42,539 nt of DNA from IMG/VR virus record IMGVR_UViG_3300006076_000611, positions 1 through 42,539 of that record, one strand, 5' to 3'. Position 1 is the stretch's first letter. Every line of letters begins with the position of its first letter. Source of the stretch: a virus. Shown piece after piece: positions 15,295 through 23,706 of this stretch. The notes beneath the pieces are model-generated. The model was not told the DNA's origin. It was given only the letters and a program-made list of their open reading frames with translations, and did no database searches. A program made the position numbers and the translations under genes.

Positions 15295-15618
15295 CTACGG
15301 CGTCACCTTCTCGGCCATGATGGTCATGAAGGCGGCGTTTGTTTCGCTTGGTGCGGAGCGGATCCGCAACACATCCCCGTTGCTGCGCACGATCCGGTCA
15401 GCTTCATTGACATCGGTGCGGCGATACAGCCCGATTTCATACATGGTGCTGCTGCCAACCTGCGCGGCGCGCACCTGTTCATTGCCGCGTACCGGCGTGA
15501 CCTTGGCATAGCTTTTCGGCCCAAGCTGCGCCCAAGCCTCCACCGACCCGCCCCCGGCATTCGTGGTATAGCTGGCCCGCTCAATCGTGATCACTTCATT
15601 CATTTCACCGGGCTGCAT
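15295..15618 (-). CDS. Head closure protein (phage head-tail joining)
   Basis: A 107-residue protein of the SPP1 gp16/HK97 joining family. It has the typical opening (MNEVITIERASYTTNAGGGSV: the 'i-t-i-e-r' strand plus 'G..W' with EAWAQLG), SYAKVTPVRGNEQVRAAQVG and a final RIVRSNGDVLRIRSAPSE. It stops DNA leaking once the capsid is full and provides the tail docking surface. The start at 15618 forms an ATGA overlap with the connector gene upstream. Confidence 0.85.
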   Translation of the reverse strand: MQPGEMNEVITIERASYTTNAGGGSVEAWAQLGPKSYAKVTPVRGNEQVRAAQVGSSTMYEIGLYRRTDVNEADRIVRSNGDVLRIRSAPSETNAAFMTIMAEKVTP

Positions 15619-16205
15619 CAGAACCCCCACTTGCGGGTTGCATTAAACAGCGACGTGAATGTTTCCGGGATGTCATTAACGATGTTGCCAACGTTGATCG
15701 GCACCCGATTGATATACCAATGCGACACCAGAAACAGCACCATCTGGCGCACCTTTTCCGGCAGGTCGGCAGCCGCCCCATACCCGGCGACAAATTCAAC
15801 CGTGATCGCCTGGCGCTGCGCACGCACTGTCGGCCATGTCTTGCCAAACGCCGGAACGATCAGACCGGGTTCAACATTGCTGATGACCTGATATTCGCCA
15901 CTATCGAGCGTTTGCTCAACACCATCGGCATCAATGTATTTGATCGATGACACCGTTTGAAGCGGCGGCAACGGCACTTCGATTTCAGACGGGAATGCAT
16001 CATCAAGCGTCCCCACCCATGTCTGACTGACAAGGGCACGGCCAAGGATACCGTCACGGCCATCGATATAGCTTTCAGCAGCCAGCACCAATGACTCGAT
16101 ATAATCGTCTTCATCGACAAAGGCCGTCGGCACACGCAACTGGGCCTTGGCCTGATCAAGCGTGACAATCCGTTCACCCGGTGCCGTTTTAAGCGATACA
16201 TCCAT
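15618..16205 (-). CDS. Head-tail connector (phi E125 gp8/HK97 gp6-like)
   Basis: A 195-residue connector protein that extends the portal ring. Features of the family: ERIVTLDQAKAQLRVPT near the start (residues ~11-27), EDDYIESLVLAAESYIDGRD (the 'D..i..li.aA...ie' helix), WVGTLDDAFPSEIEVPLPPL followed by SIKYIDADGVEQTL, and VEFVAGYGAAADLPEKVRQM with FLVSHWYINR. I chose ATG 16205 (AGAGG upstream) because the family starts there; an in-frame start exists 18 bases upstream. The end overlaps the head closure start as ATGA. Confidence 0.85.
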   Translation of the reverse strand: MDVSLKTAPGERIVTLDQAKAQLRVPTAFVDEDDYIESLVLAAESYIDGRDGILGRALVSQTWVGTLDDAFPSEIEVPLPPLQTVSSIKYIDADGVEQTLDSGEYQVISNVEPGLIVPAFGKTWPTVRAQRQAITVEFVAGYGAAADLPEKVRQMVLFLVSHWYINRVPINVGNIVNDIPETFTSLFNATRKWGF

Positions 16206-16220
16206 GCCGCGCCTCTTACG

Positions 16221-16250
16221 CAAAAAGGGGCGGTCACCCGCCCCCTTTGT
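16221..16250 (-). terminator. Strong rho-independent terminator after the decoration-like gene
   Basis: The minus strand reads AAAGGGGGCGG-GTGA-CCGCCCCTTTTTG: a long G+C stem with a 4-nt loop and a T5 tail. It lies between the decoration-like gene and the connector gene, inside the late operon. It probably gives extra capsid-gene transcripts over downstream genes unless antitermination acts. Confidence 0.75.
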
Positions 16251-16269
16251 TCAACAGTCGGTTCCGCGA

Positions 16270-16734
16270 TCAGATTTCGCTGGGCGCAGAGAAGATATAA
16301 ACGCCCGACACCTTGGCGGTATCGGTGCCAGATGCCGAAAGATCCGGCGTCTGTTTGAAGCGCACCTGACCATCGGCCTCGGCCAGATTGATATTAAGCT
16401 TGCCGGTGCCGGTTTCGGTCGAACCACCCGAACCACCGGTCAGGGTCAGCAGCGTGGTATCGGTGCCGATTTCGGTCCAGGTACTTCCTTCGTCGTCCGA
16501 ATGTTCCCAGATGCCGGAAACGGTCAGGGTTTCACCCTCGCCAAGGGTCGCGGTCGCCATCACGACGGCAGCGGCACTTGCATGACGGACATTGTCAAAG
16601 GCGGTCAGGCGATCAATCGTCGCCCAGGTCTGTTCAGAATTGTCAGTGCCGGCAGCAGCGGTCAGATCATATTCAGCCGCCGCGAACACCGGGGTCAGAT
16701 AGGCTGCATTGTCGCGGCCAAGTGCGGTATCCAT
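16270..16734 (-). CDS. Capsid decoration-like protein
   Basis: A 154-residue protein rich in Ala, Thr, Gly and Asp, following the major capsid gene. It starts MDTALGRDNAAYLTPVFAAA and ends GVYIFSAPSEI, with a beta-strand pattern (GEGETLTVSGIWEHSDDEGS; TLLTLTGGSGGSTETGTG). Such proteins, often annotated as head decoration/stabilisation or capsid-associated, bind the capsid surface. It is the only gene between two terminator-like hairpins, consistent with high separate expression. The family is not certain. Confidence 0.6.
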   Translation of the reverse strand: MDTALGRDNAAYLTPVFAAAEYDLTAAAGTDNSEQTWATIDRLTAFDNVRHASAAAVVMATATLGEGETLTVSGIWEHSDDEGSTWTEIGTDTTLLTLTGGSGGSTETGTGKLNINLAEADGQVRFKQTPDLSASGTDTAKVSGVYIFSAPSEI

Positions 16735-16762
16735 TGTTTTTCACTCCATTGCAAATGACAAC

Positions 16763-16782
16763 GGGCCGCCCGAAGGCGACCC
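16763..16782 (-). terminator. Hairpin with UUCG tetraloop after the major capsid gene
   Basis: The minus strand reads GGGTCGCC-TTCG-GGCGGCCC: an 8-bp stem (one G-U pair) closed by the very stable C(UUCG)G loop, followed by GTTGTCATTTG. The T tract is weak, so it may act as a partial terminator or as a 3' stabiliser of capsid mRNA. It lies 30 bases beyond the capsid stop. Confidence 0.6.
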
Positions 16783-16812
16783 GATCAGATTGCGGTCAAA
16801 CCGGAAACCGGC

Positions 16813-18171
16813 TTACTGACCCCACTTGACTTTCGAAATCCGCGCGAACGCCTGGTCATAGCGGAACTTGAAATCATGCGACATGTCGAGCTTGATGCCC
16901 AGCATGCCCTGCGCCCACATATTAACCGTGTTGCCATCGGCATCTTTGTAAGACGCCTGATCACTGGTCGAAAGTGACATTGCAACGCTGTCAGCCACCA
17001 TTGCGTAGGAATGGCAACCAAAGAAGATGTCACCACCGGTGCCAGACGGGCCGGTGACCTGTGTGCTGGTATCGACCGGATAGCCCAGCAGAGTCGGATT
17101 GTCACCCTGCAGGGACGGAAACGCCTTCACGTCACCAACCATAAGCTCTTCGAGATAGAGCTTGATGACCGGATGCATGAACCAGCGCGGGTTGGTGCCA
17201 GTCATCGGAACGTTAGCAGTCAGGAACGCTTTCAGAACCTTGTGCAGTTCTGTGATGACTTCATCACGGGTCGGCGCGGTCAGGTTCGCTGCTTCGAAAC
17301 GAAGCGACTTGAGAATAGCGTTGAAGTAACCCAGAACTTCCATCCCAGCGCCAGTACCATACAGGAACTTGCGGTCCTCGAATTCAGACGCGGCGCGCAC
17401 CAGTTCGTCGCGGCAATAGCTTTCAACACCGTAGTTGGCGGCGTTGCGCAGCAGCTTTTTGGAGATCGGCAGGATGGCCGAGATATCTTTCTCGGACATG
17501 GTCAGCGTGCCGAACGTAACGCCAGTTTCTTTGCCCTGCTCGTTTTCGCCGACATAACCAACCGATGCACCGGTTTTGCCTTTGAAGTAGGTCGCATTGC
17601 CCGGAACAACCATCGCATTCTGGCGAACGATGGTATTCGGCCCGAACAGCTTGATGATTTCCGGCATATAGGTCGGCGTGATCAGGAATCCGCCACCCGC
17701 ATTCTCAGATGCCGTCTGCGCACGCTCAAGGTTTTTGACAACGTGGTGACGTTCGCCATAGAGCTTTTCAGCAACCTTCGACGGGTTCGACACGGTGCCG
17801 CTTTCACGCTGGTTGACCTGCGCCAGCGCATAAGAGCGAACGAACATGCCGAATTCATCAGCAAGGTTGCGCTGCTCTACCGGTGCTGCGGCGATTGTCG
17901 GGCGATCGCCGAACGGGTTCTGCGAACGAGTCTGGCCCGCTGCCGCATCGCCCTGACCGTCTTCGTCATCAGCCGGAACCTGCGCGGCAGCTTCGGTGCG
18001 GCGCTGCTCCAGCTTTTTCGCGCGGGTGATATCTTCGTCCAGTTTGCCGATTTCGGCCTCGAGTTCGTCGAACTTGGCGCGGGTTTCGTCGGTTTCTTCC
18101 TGTTTGGCGAGCGCTTCAAGTTCATCGAACTTTGCCGCGCGCAGCTTCATCAATTCCTTAAGGGTCTTCAT
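16813..18171 (-). CDS. HK97-family major capsid protein
   Basis: A 452-residue precursor capsid protein. Residues ~1-70 are a charged coiled coil (LKELMKLRAAKFDELEALAK; ELEAEIGKLDEDITRAKKLE), the delta/scaffolding domain removed by the protease. An acidic linker (ADDEDGQGDAAAG) follows. The HK97 fold is recognisable: GGGFLITPTYMPEIIKLFGP, YVGENEQGKETGVTFGTLTM, then ISAILPISKKLLRNAANYG, FLYGTGAGMEVLGYFNAILK, WFMHPVIKLYLEELM and GDIFFGCHSYAMVADSVAMS. It assembles the icosahedral shell, with protease, portal and terminase genes directly upstream in order. Confidence 0.95.
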   Translation of the reverse strand: MKTLKELMKLRAAKFDELEALAKQEETDETRAKFDELEAEIGKLDEDITRAKKLEQRRTEAAAQVPADDEDGQGDAAAGQTRSQNPFGDRPTIAAAPVEQRNLADEFGMFVRSYALAQVNQRESGTVSNPSKVAEKLYGERHHVVKNLERAQTASENAGGGFLITPTYMPEIIKLFGPNTIVRQNAMVVPGNATYFKGKTGASVGYVGENEQGKETGVTFGTLTMSEKDISAILPISKKLLRNAANYGVESYCRDELVRAASEFEDRKFLYGTGAGMEVLGYFNAILKSLRFEAANLTAPTRDEVITELHKVLKAFLTANVPMTGTNPRWFMHPVIKLYLEELMVGDVKAFPSLQGDNPTLLGYPVDTSTQVTGPSGTGGDIFFGCHSYAMVADSVAMSLSTSDQASYKDADGNTVNMWAQGMLGIKLDMSHDFKFRYDQAFARISKVKWGQ

Positions 18172-18785
18172 AGGTGGTAACCTTTCAGTTTTGCAAGACG
18201 CGCACGCAGCGCAAAGTTGCCCGGCTCGGGCCGGGTTGCCAGTGACCGGACGGCCACGCTGGTTTTCGGATAGGCAGGCATCGAAGTGACCGTGATTTCG
18301 CGCACGTCAACTTCGTCATGCTGAACGCGGATCAGACGCCCGCGATCGTCATATTCGGTCTGGTTCTTGACCGGCAGGAAACCGAAGCTCATACCCGGGT
18401 AATTCTTGTTCCGGATATTCTCATAGGTATCGCGGCCAAGGGTTGTGTCCGGCAGGATCGCCTCGAACGCCAGGCCGCGCTTGTCCTCTGTCAGGGTCAG
18501 CGTGCCGGCACCGGAACGGGCCAGAAGCATGAACGGCATATGCTCAACCAGGAACCGGACATCCTTGCCATCGCCGATCGACTTGGCAAAGCAGCCGGGG
18601 TTCAGCCATTCCTCGAAGGTATGGCCGCCATACATGCGGATCTTGGTTTTGCTGTTGAACATCGCGGCATAGCCCTTGACCATGCGCGCGCTGTCATCTT
18701 CTGCCCGCAGCTCGACATCAAGATTGAACCGCAGTTCAAGTTCAGACGGTGACTTTCCGTCTTCCAGATCAGTCTTGTGCGTCAT
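18168..18785 (-). CDS. HK97-family prohead protease (S78)
   Basis: A 205-residue serine protease that matures the capsid. It has GYAAMFNSKTKIR ... FEEWLNPGCFAKSI near the start, then the catalytic His in VEHMPFMLLARSGAGTLTLT (His ~82), and Ser in PGMSFGF (~133). KRGLAFEAILPDT and VREITVTSMPAYPKTSVAVR follow. I chose ATG 18785; the open frame runs 75 bases further upstream into the portal gene, but homologues start around here. It overlaps the capsid start by 4 nt and the portal stop by 17. Confidence 0.9.
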   Translation of the reverse strand: MTHKTDLEDGKSPSELELRFNLDVELRAEDDSARMVKGYAAMFNSKTKIRMYGGHTFEEWLNPGCFAKSIGDGKDVRFLVEHMPFMLLARSGAGTLTLTEDKRGLAFEAILPDTTLGRDTYENIRNKNYPGMSFGFLPVKNQTEYDDRGRLIRVQHDEVDVREITVTSMPAYPKTSVAVRSLATRPEPGNFALRARLAKLKGYHL

Positions 18786-20019
18786 TCGACTGCCCCTTGT
18801 TTTGCCCGGCCATCGTGATCGGGATGCTGGCGCTGTTGATGAACAGTTCATCACCGCCATCCATCGGCGGAAGGCCGCGTTTGGCGCGTGCTTCGTTTGG
18901 CGTCATCTGCCCGTTCTGGACAGCCTTTTCCAAGACCTCCGCAAACGATTTCTGATCCCCACGCAGCAGCAACGAGTCATCGTGACCAAGTTCGAACTGG
19001 CGGCGTTCATCATCGGTCAGCAGATCCTTGCGCGCCGTCTGTTCAAGATCGATCAGATGCGGCAACAGGCAGTGCTTGTAATGCGCAAGGTCAAGGTGCT
19101 CGACGTTCGAAAACGTCGCCTTTTCCAGGTCATTGATCAGGTGGGCCGACACCCGCAAGATCCCGGCAATGATCGACCGGTCATATTTGCGGGTTTCAAG
19201 GATCTGTCCGTCCTTGTTGGTCTGGCTGTGCGGATAGAACTTGGCCCCGTTGCCAAAGACACCGACGACGCCGTTCTTGTCCGCGCCGCTGTAAGTCTGT
19301 GCAATTTCCTTGCGAAGCTGCGTCGACAGTTCCGGGTTAAGCGCCGTATCGACCGACACATGCCCAGACATGTTCACACCATTTTCGAAGTTGCTTTGCA
19401 CAAACTCCTCAGCCTTTTGGGCCACCTCAATCGTCTTGTCCTGATAGGCATCCCAGACCGACGCACCGCGCAGGCCGTAATTGTCGCCTGATGTGATCGG
19501 CTTGAACTGGACATGAAAGATTTCATCTTCCAGAAACACAGCCTGCAGGCCGCTATACCCGGTCACGCGATAGGCCCGGCGGCGCAATCCGGTTTCGGCT
19601 TCCAGATACCAGAACGGCATCACCCGGCTGTATTCGATCGGGTAAATCTCGGCGATCCGCCCGCGTTCATCAAAGACCTTAAGCGCGAAGTGATCGCCAT
19701 AGTTGAGCTTGTCAAAGAACAACATCTGCAAATACTGAAACGCCGTCATATGCGGGTTCGGACTGAATTGCAGAAGGTCATACAACGGGTGGTCAACCGC
19801 CTCGACCCGCGAACCATCCTGCTTGCGATACAGGATGAAAGGCAGCATGGCGCACCCCTCGGCAATCACATTGATGCAGGAATACACCGTGTGATGGCTA
19901 ATGGGTTGCGACGTGCCCAGATTAAGGAACGGCTCACTGCGCCACAGCCGCGTATTGATTTCCTGTTCGCTGGTCTGCGCGCGTGTCGCCCAGCCGAACA
20001 ATCTTTCTCGCAGCTTCAT
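18769..20019 (-). CDS. HK97-family portal protein
   Basis: A 416-residue protein forming the dodecameric DNA channel at one capsid vertex. Family landmarks: VYSCINVIAEGCAMLPFILY (residues ~45-64), HPLYDLLQFSPNPHMTAFQY, then MLFFDKLNYGDHFALKVFDE with IAEIYPIEYSRVMPFWY. Later parts are DEIFHVQFKPITSGDNYGLRG and the YDRSIIAGILRVSAHLINDL helix. The C-terminus has the common NGQMTPNEARAKRGLPPM. It overlaps the terminase end by 4 nt and the protease start by 17. Adjacent HK97-type genes support the call. Confidence 0.95.
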   Translation of the reverse strand: MKLRERLFGWATRAQTSEQEINTRLWRSEPFLNLGTSQPISHHTVYSCINVIAEGCAMLPFILYRKQDGSRVEAVDHPLYDLLQFSPNPHMTAFQYLQMLFFDKLNYGDHFALKVFDERGRIAEIYPIEYSRVMPFWYLEAETGLRRRAYRVTGYSGLQAVFLEDEIFHVQFKPITSGDNYGLRGASVWDAYQDKTIEVAQKAEEFVQSNFENGVNMSGHVSVDTALNPELSTQLRKEIAQTYSGADKNGVVGVFGNGAKFYPHSQTNKDGQILETRKYDRSIIAGILRVSAHLINDLEKATFSNVEHLDLAHYKHCLLPHLIDLEQTARKDLLTDDERRQFELGHDDSLLLRGDQKSFAEVLEKAVQNGQMTPNEARAKRGLPPMDGGDELFINSASIPITMAGQNKGQSNDAQD

Positions 20020-21806
20020 GCCACACCACCGAATATTGAATCGACTGTTACGATCTGTTCTTCCTCAGCCGAAATCATCCGGCCAATCGCCATCAACATA
20101 GCCACCACACCGTCGATCTTGCGCATATCCTTGCGCGTGTCGGGTTTGATGGGTCGCAGGTTCCCGCTCGGGTCAGACTTGACCGACGTGTTGGCGATCA
20201 TCCAATCCATCACCGGATTACCGTCATGGGCGATTTCAGAATTGAGGATCAGCCGCTCAAGTTCACGACAAGGGGATGCCATACTGACAAACCCCTGACC
20301 GCAGGACACGCAAAGCACGCCCTTTTGCTCAAGATGCTGAATGATCTGACCTGAGAAATACCGGTCATAATCAACCTCTACGATCTCGAATTCGTCTATC
20401 AGGCCGTCTGTTTCCTCGGTCCCGATGACAAAGTTTTCAATCGCGTCATAGTCCGTTGCCGTGCCCTCGGTCTGAAAGATCAGACCTTCCGCAAGCCACT
20501 GCGCATATGGCACAGCCTGGTCAACCCGGCGCTTTTCAATCGTGCCTTCCGGCACCCAGAAAAACGGCAGTATCTTGACCGGCTCCCCCGCCTCGATCGG
20601 CGGGAATACAAGCACGAGTGCCGTGATGTCGCTTACCGCTGCGAAGTCCAGCCCGATATAGCATTTGCGACCGCGAAGCGATGCCCGGTCATAGACCAGT
20701 TCGCACCCGCGCCACTTCTCGATATCAAGCCAGATTTCCGCCGTCTGCGACCAGACATTCAGGTAAAGGCGCTTCTTGGCTGCCAAGGCTGCCGGGCTGC
20801 CCTCTGCCTCTTTGAATTCCGCTTTCAGGCCATCGGGAAAAACCGAAACGCCATAATTCGGGTTGGCCTTCTGCCAGCTTAGTTCATCAAATGGATCATC
20901 ATCCGGATCTATCGAACAGATGAACCCGAACCAGCCATCGTTTTCGAACACGCCATTAAGCACATTGACCGTGTAGTCATGATGCTCGCGGCAGATCGAA
21001 TGCGGGTCTGATCCGGCTGTTGTGATCTCCAATGTCAAAGGCTGCTCACGCGCGCCGGTACCGGTACGCAGAACATCGGTCAGCAACCGGTTAGGGTGCG
21101 CGTGCAGTTCGTCCACCAGATTGCAATGGCTGTTTAAACCGTCCAGACGTTTGCCATCGGCAGAAATGTATTTGAAGACCGAGAACGATTTCGGGTGGTC
21201 CATGTGATGCGCCCGATCACGAACCCGCTTGCGCAGGACCGGACTGGTGCGCACCATCTTGGCCGCTTCATCAAAGATAATCTTGGCCTGATCGGCCTTG
21301 GTCGCAGCCGAGAACACCTGCGCCCCGGCCTCGCCATCCGCCGTCATCATGTACAGGCCGATCGGCGCGATAAATGTTGACTTGCCGTTTTTGCGAGGCA
21401 CCTCGATATAGCCAAGGCGGAACCGGCGCTTGCGCGTCTTTTCCCACAACCAGCCAAACAGGACCGCAACACAAAACGCCTGCCAGTCGGCAAGCTCGAA
21501 TACCTGACCGTACCACTTGCCCGTGGTGTGGCGCAGGTAACCAAAGAACTGTATGACGTGCTTGGCACGCGCGATCGAGAAGTACAACCCGCGCTTTGGC
21601 CCATGCACCAGATCATCAAGGTGACGCTGGCATGCCGCAATGCGAAGCTTGCAGGCCGGTATTTTTCCTTCGACCACATCAAGCGCGTAGACCGTACTGC
21701 GATGGTCGAACACCTCTTTGCACACTGCCTTTTTCAGGACAGCGCGCGTGACCTTGCGCAGCTTTCTTTTACGTCGCTTGGTCCCTTGCGAATTCGTCGA
21801 AGTCAT
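20016..21806 (-). CDS. Terminase large subunit (Terminase_1)
   Basis: A 596-residue packaging ATPase/nuclease. Walker A is EVPRKNGKST (~residues 135-144 from this start), and Walker B NLVDELH (~229-235). Also seen are an adenine-binding region HTTGKWYGQVFELADWQAFC and coupling-type segments (FSAATKADQAKIIFDEAAKM). The nuclease part begins CYIGLDFAAVSDITALVLVF and includes VEVDYDRYFSGQI and a final IDGVVAMLMAIGR. Start MTSTNSQ at 21806 is preferred to another ATG four codons upstream. It overlaps the small terminase gene by 38 nt. Confidence 0.95.
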   Translation of the reverse strand: MTSTNSQGTKRRKRKLRKVTRAVLKKAVCKEVFDHRSTVYALDVVEGKIPACKLRIAACQRHLDDLVHGPKRGLYFSIARAKHVIQFFGYLRHTTGKWYGQVFELADWQAFCVAVLFGWLWEKTRKRRFRLGYIEVPRKNGKSTFIAPIGLYMMTADGEAGAQVFSAATKADQAKIIFDEAAKMVRTSPVLRKRVRDRAHHMDHPKSFSVFKYISADGKRLDGLNSHCNLVDELHAHPNRLLTDVLRTGTGAREQPLTLEITTAGSDPHSICREHHDYTVNVLNGVFENDGWFGFICSIDPDDDPFDELSWQKANPNYGVSVFPDGLKAEFKEAEGSPAALAAKKRLYLNVWSQTAEIWLDIEKWRGCELVYDRASLRGRKCYIGLDFAAVSDITALVLVFPPIEAGEPVKILPFFWVPEGTIEKRRVDQAVPYAQWLAEGLIFQTEGTATDYDAIENFVIGTEETDGLIDEFEIVEVDYDRYFSGQIIQHLEQKGVLCVSCGQGFVSMASPCRELERLILNSEIAHDGNPVMDWMIANTSVKSDPSGNLRPIKPDTRKDMRKIDGVVAMLMAIGRMISAEEEQIVTVDSIFGGVA

Positions 21807-22254
21807 CGAACAAATCACCCTGCCCTACGGCACCGGCCAAGGACCGTGATGCGCTTGGCGTCATGCCGAATTCGGCAAACAGACGCAGCGCCGTGCGGCG
21901 CGTATCATTGAATTGCGCGACCTCTGGTCTGGATTTGATCTGGGTTCCGTTCCGGCCCGAAGCTTCATAGGTCTCACCGGATGCCCGGAACCACTCGCGA
22001 TATTCCTCCATCTTCGCCAGGCAATGGCAAAGCTCGACAACAGGTCGAATAAATAGCGGGTCAAGGCGGCTTTTCTCAGCCAGCGCCACGGCCACTTCAT
22101 CCCAGAACACCGACACATCTTCGGGCAGTCGCTTTGGTTTGAGAGACGCCGCCAACTCCTCGGCTTCCCGACGCCGCGCCTCTGGTCCCAAATCGCGACC
22201 GTCCTTGGTCAGCGGGATGACGTTGTCTTTCACATCAGGCTTGCGTCCGCGCAT
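21769..22254 (-). CDS. Terminase small subunit, P27 family
   Basis: A 161-residue DNA-recognition subunit. P27-type features: MRGRKPDVKDNVIPL start, KPKRLPEDVSVFWDEVAVAL (a 'P..l......w..v...L' helix), RLDPLFIRPVVELCHCLAKM, and the C-terminal LRLFAEFGMTPSASRSLAG ('l....e.GltP.sr..l') that defines the family. It recognises the packaging start site and recruits the large subunit. Its 3' end overlaps the large subunit gene. Confidence 0.9.
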   Translation of the reverse strand: MRGRKPDVKDNVIPLTKDGRDLGPEARRREAEELAASLKPKRLPEDVSVFWDEVAVALAEKSRLDPLFIRPVVELCHCLAKMEEYREWFRASGETYEASGRNGTQIKSRPEVAQFNDTRRTALRLFAEFGMTPSASRSLAGAVGQGDLFDDFDEFARDQAT

Positions 22255-22479
22255 GGCCCTACCTCATTCACATACCCACCGTCATAGGGTTTTATTCCTT
22301 GGGTTTTCTCTTTTCAATTTCTCGCCCATGAACGCGTGACCTCGAACCCGGTCTGTGGCTTCTGGAGCGCAGAGATTGAACCCTCCCCCTCCCCGAACGA
22401 GAACAAAACAGAACCCTGCCGGAACATTAAAAGAACAACCAATTCCTATCCCAGAACTCGTTGCCTTACGCCATATCTA
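22255..22479. other. Intergenic gap between HNH and small terminase, candidate cos region
   Basis: A 225-base non-coding stretch, long for this tightly packed region. It has A+T-rich segments near 22287-22318 and C-rich runs (CCCTCCCCCTCCCCG near 22380-22394). In HK97 and relatives the cos site lies beside the small terminase gene and an HNH protein helps cut it (established knowledge). The location therefore suggests cos; no cohesive-end sequence can be recognised from one copy. Confidence 0.35.
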
Positions 22480-22863
22480 TCAATGGCTTGGCCTGCTTTT
22501 TACCGGGTGACCGAACCCACCGTCATACTTGGCGGTCTTAGTATCGTGACAGGTCTTGCAGCATGAATCCCAGTTGCTCGTGTCCCAGAATAGCTTCTGG
22601 TCACCTTTGTGCGGGATGCGATGGTCAACCACCGTTGCTGCGACCACAAATCCTTTGGCAAGGCAATGAACGCACAGCGGATTTTTTGCCAGATGCGTCT
22701 TGCGCGCCTTCTGCCACTTGGAACCATAGCCACGCTTGGCTGCAGTTCCGCGCCGTTCGTCTTGTCGCTTGCGGTGTTCGGCTTGATGCTTCTCGCAGTA
22801 TCGCTCCCTGGTCAGCGTGCCGCACCGGGCGACAGCGCATGGCTTTGTCGGCAGGTTCGGCAT
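22480..22863 (-). CDS. HNH endonuclease, packaging-associated
   Basis: A 127-residue HNH nuclease. Zinc-binding cysteines appear as ARCG, RYCEKHQAEH and CVHCLAKG, and the HNH motif as VVDHRIPHKGDQ ... DTSNWDSCCKTCHDTKTA. The N-terminal CxxC/CxxH ribbon plus one HNH motif is the architecture of HK97 gp74-like proteins, needed with terminase for specific cos cleavage (established knowledge). ATG 22863 with GGTGGTG upstream is chosen over an upstream in-frame ATG. It is the first gene of the late operon. Confidence 0.9.
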   Translation of the reverse strand: MPNLPTKPCAVARCGTLTRERYCEKHQAEHRKRQDERRGTAAKRGYGSKWQKARKTHLAKNPLCVHCLAKGFVVAATVVDHRIPHKGDQKLFWDTSNWDSCCKTCHDTKTAKYDGGFGHPVKSRPSH

Positions 22864-23042
22864 CACATCACCACCAAAAGACTGCGGCGATGTCCCAGCC
22901 GCCATCATCCACACCAGCATGAGCTGGATAGTCAGGCATGGGGAACATCGCCGCGAGTGCAGCTCGAAAGCTGAGGGAGGAAACGTCCAAGAAACTCAGC
23001 AAGCATCATCAACCGCTGGGAGACAAGAACAGCCCACAAACG

Positions 23043-23073
23043 AAAAACGCCCGCCGCTGGTGAGCGGCAGGCG
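23043..23073 (-). terminator. Strong terminator ending the early operon
   Basis: The minus strand reads CGCCTGCCGC-TCACCA-GCGGCGGGCG-TTTTTCGTTT: a 10-bp stem (one G-U), 6-nt loop and T-rich tail. It lies 49 bases past the last early gene and before the HNH/late genes, marking the early-late boundary. A late promoter or antitermination must operate downstream. Confidence 0.85.
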
Positions 23074-23121
23074 CAGTTCTGTTTATGAGCCTGTTTAGGT
23101 ATCCAGAAACCGCAAAACAAG

Positions 23122-23706
23122 TCAACAAGCTTTTTGAACTTTTTTGCGCGCATTCCATGGAGAGCGCGGAATACTGGGCATTTCGATGGTAATGCCCATG
23201 CTGTCGGATGCCTGCAACCTCGTGCACAAAGCAGCCAGGAGATCCCAGACCAGCAGATAAACCAGCCTCGACTCTTCCACCTGACGACGGGTAAGCGATG
23301 CATCATTGGTCCAGCCACCCGGCATCCAGTCGGGCATATCACCAGACCTTGCCGCCATGACCATCTCGACAACGGGATGACCAGGCAATCTGGCAAGGCA
23401 GCGCTGCATTTGCACTGGCACGTTGGCGCCGACCTCTGCCGCCAACTCACCCTTGCGCCACTGGGCAAACAACAACTCGACGCCTTGCCAGATCCGTTCT
23501 GCATCCGGGTCAAGGTCTGCACCAGAACCGCGCGACACATCCACCATAACGCCAAGCTGGGCCATCTCGATGCCCTTGCCCGTAATGCTGCCCTTGAATG
23601 CACCTGCCTTGCAAAAATGGCTGGCGTTAAACACTTGGTCCGCCTTCTGGTCGCGCACCGCCCATTGCAAGGCTGACCAGATATCCATCACATCCTGCTT
23701 AACCAT
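23122..23706 (-). CDS. Last early gene, unknown function (position of a Q-like regulator)
   Basis: A 194-residue protein I do not recognise. It is mixed helical: WSALQWAVRDQKADQVFNAS, then ISTG-like GSITGKGIEMAQL, DLDPDAERIWQGVELLFAQW, and LVYLLVWDLLAALCTRLQAS, with a basic end (NARKKVQKAC). ATG 23706 overlaps the initiator gene stop by 8 nt. It is the last gene before the early terminator, the place of lambda Q and other late regulators. A late antiterminator/activator role is inference from position only. Confidence 0.65.
   Translation of the reverse strand: MVKQDVMDIWSALQWAVRDQKADQVFNASHFCKAGAFKGSITGKGIEMAQLGVMVDVSRGSGADLDPDAERIWQGVELLFAQWRKGELAAEVGANVPVQMQRCLARLPGHPVVEMVMAARSGDMPDWMPGGWTNDASLTRRQVEESRLVYLLVWDLLAALCTRLQASDSMGITIEMPSIPRSPWNARKKVQKAC

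Noticed and set aside
22868-22948. A short minus-strand ORF (26 codons from ATG 22948) just upstream of the HNH gene.
   Set aside because: It ends 4 bases before the HNH start and lacks a ribosome site or recognisable sequence; compositional support is weak.
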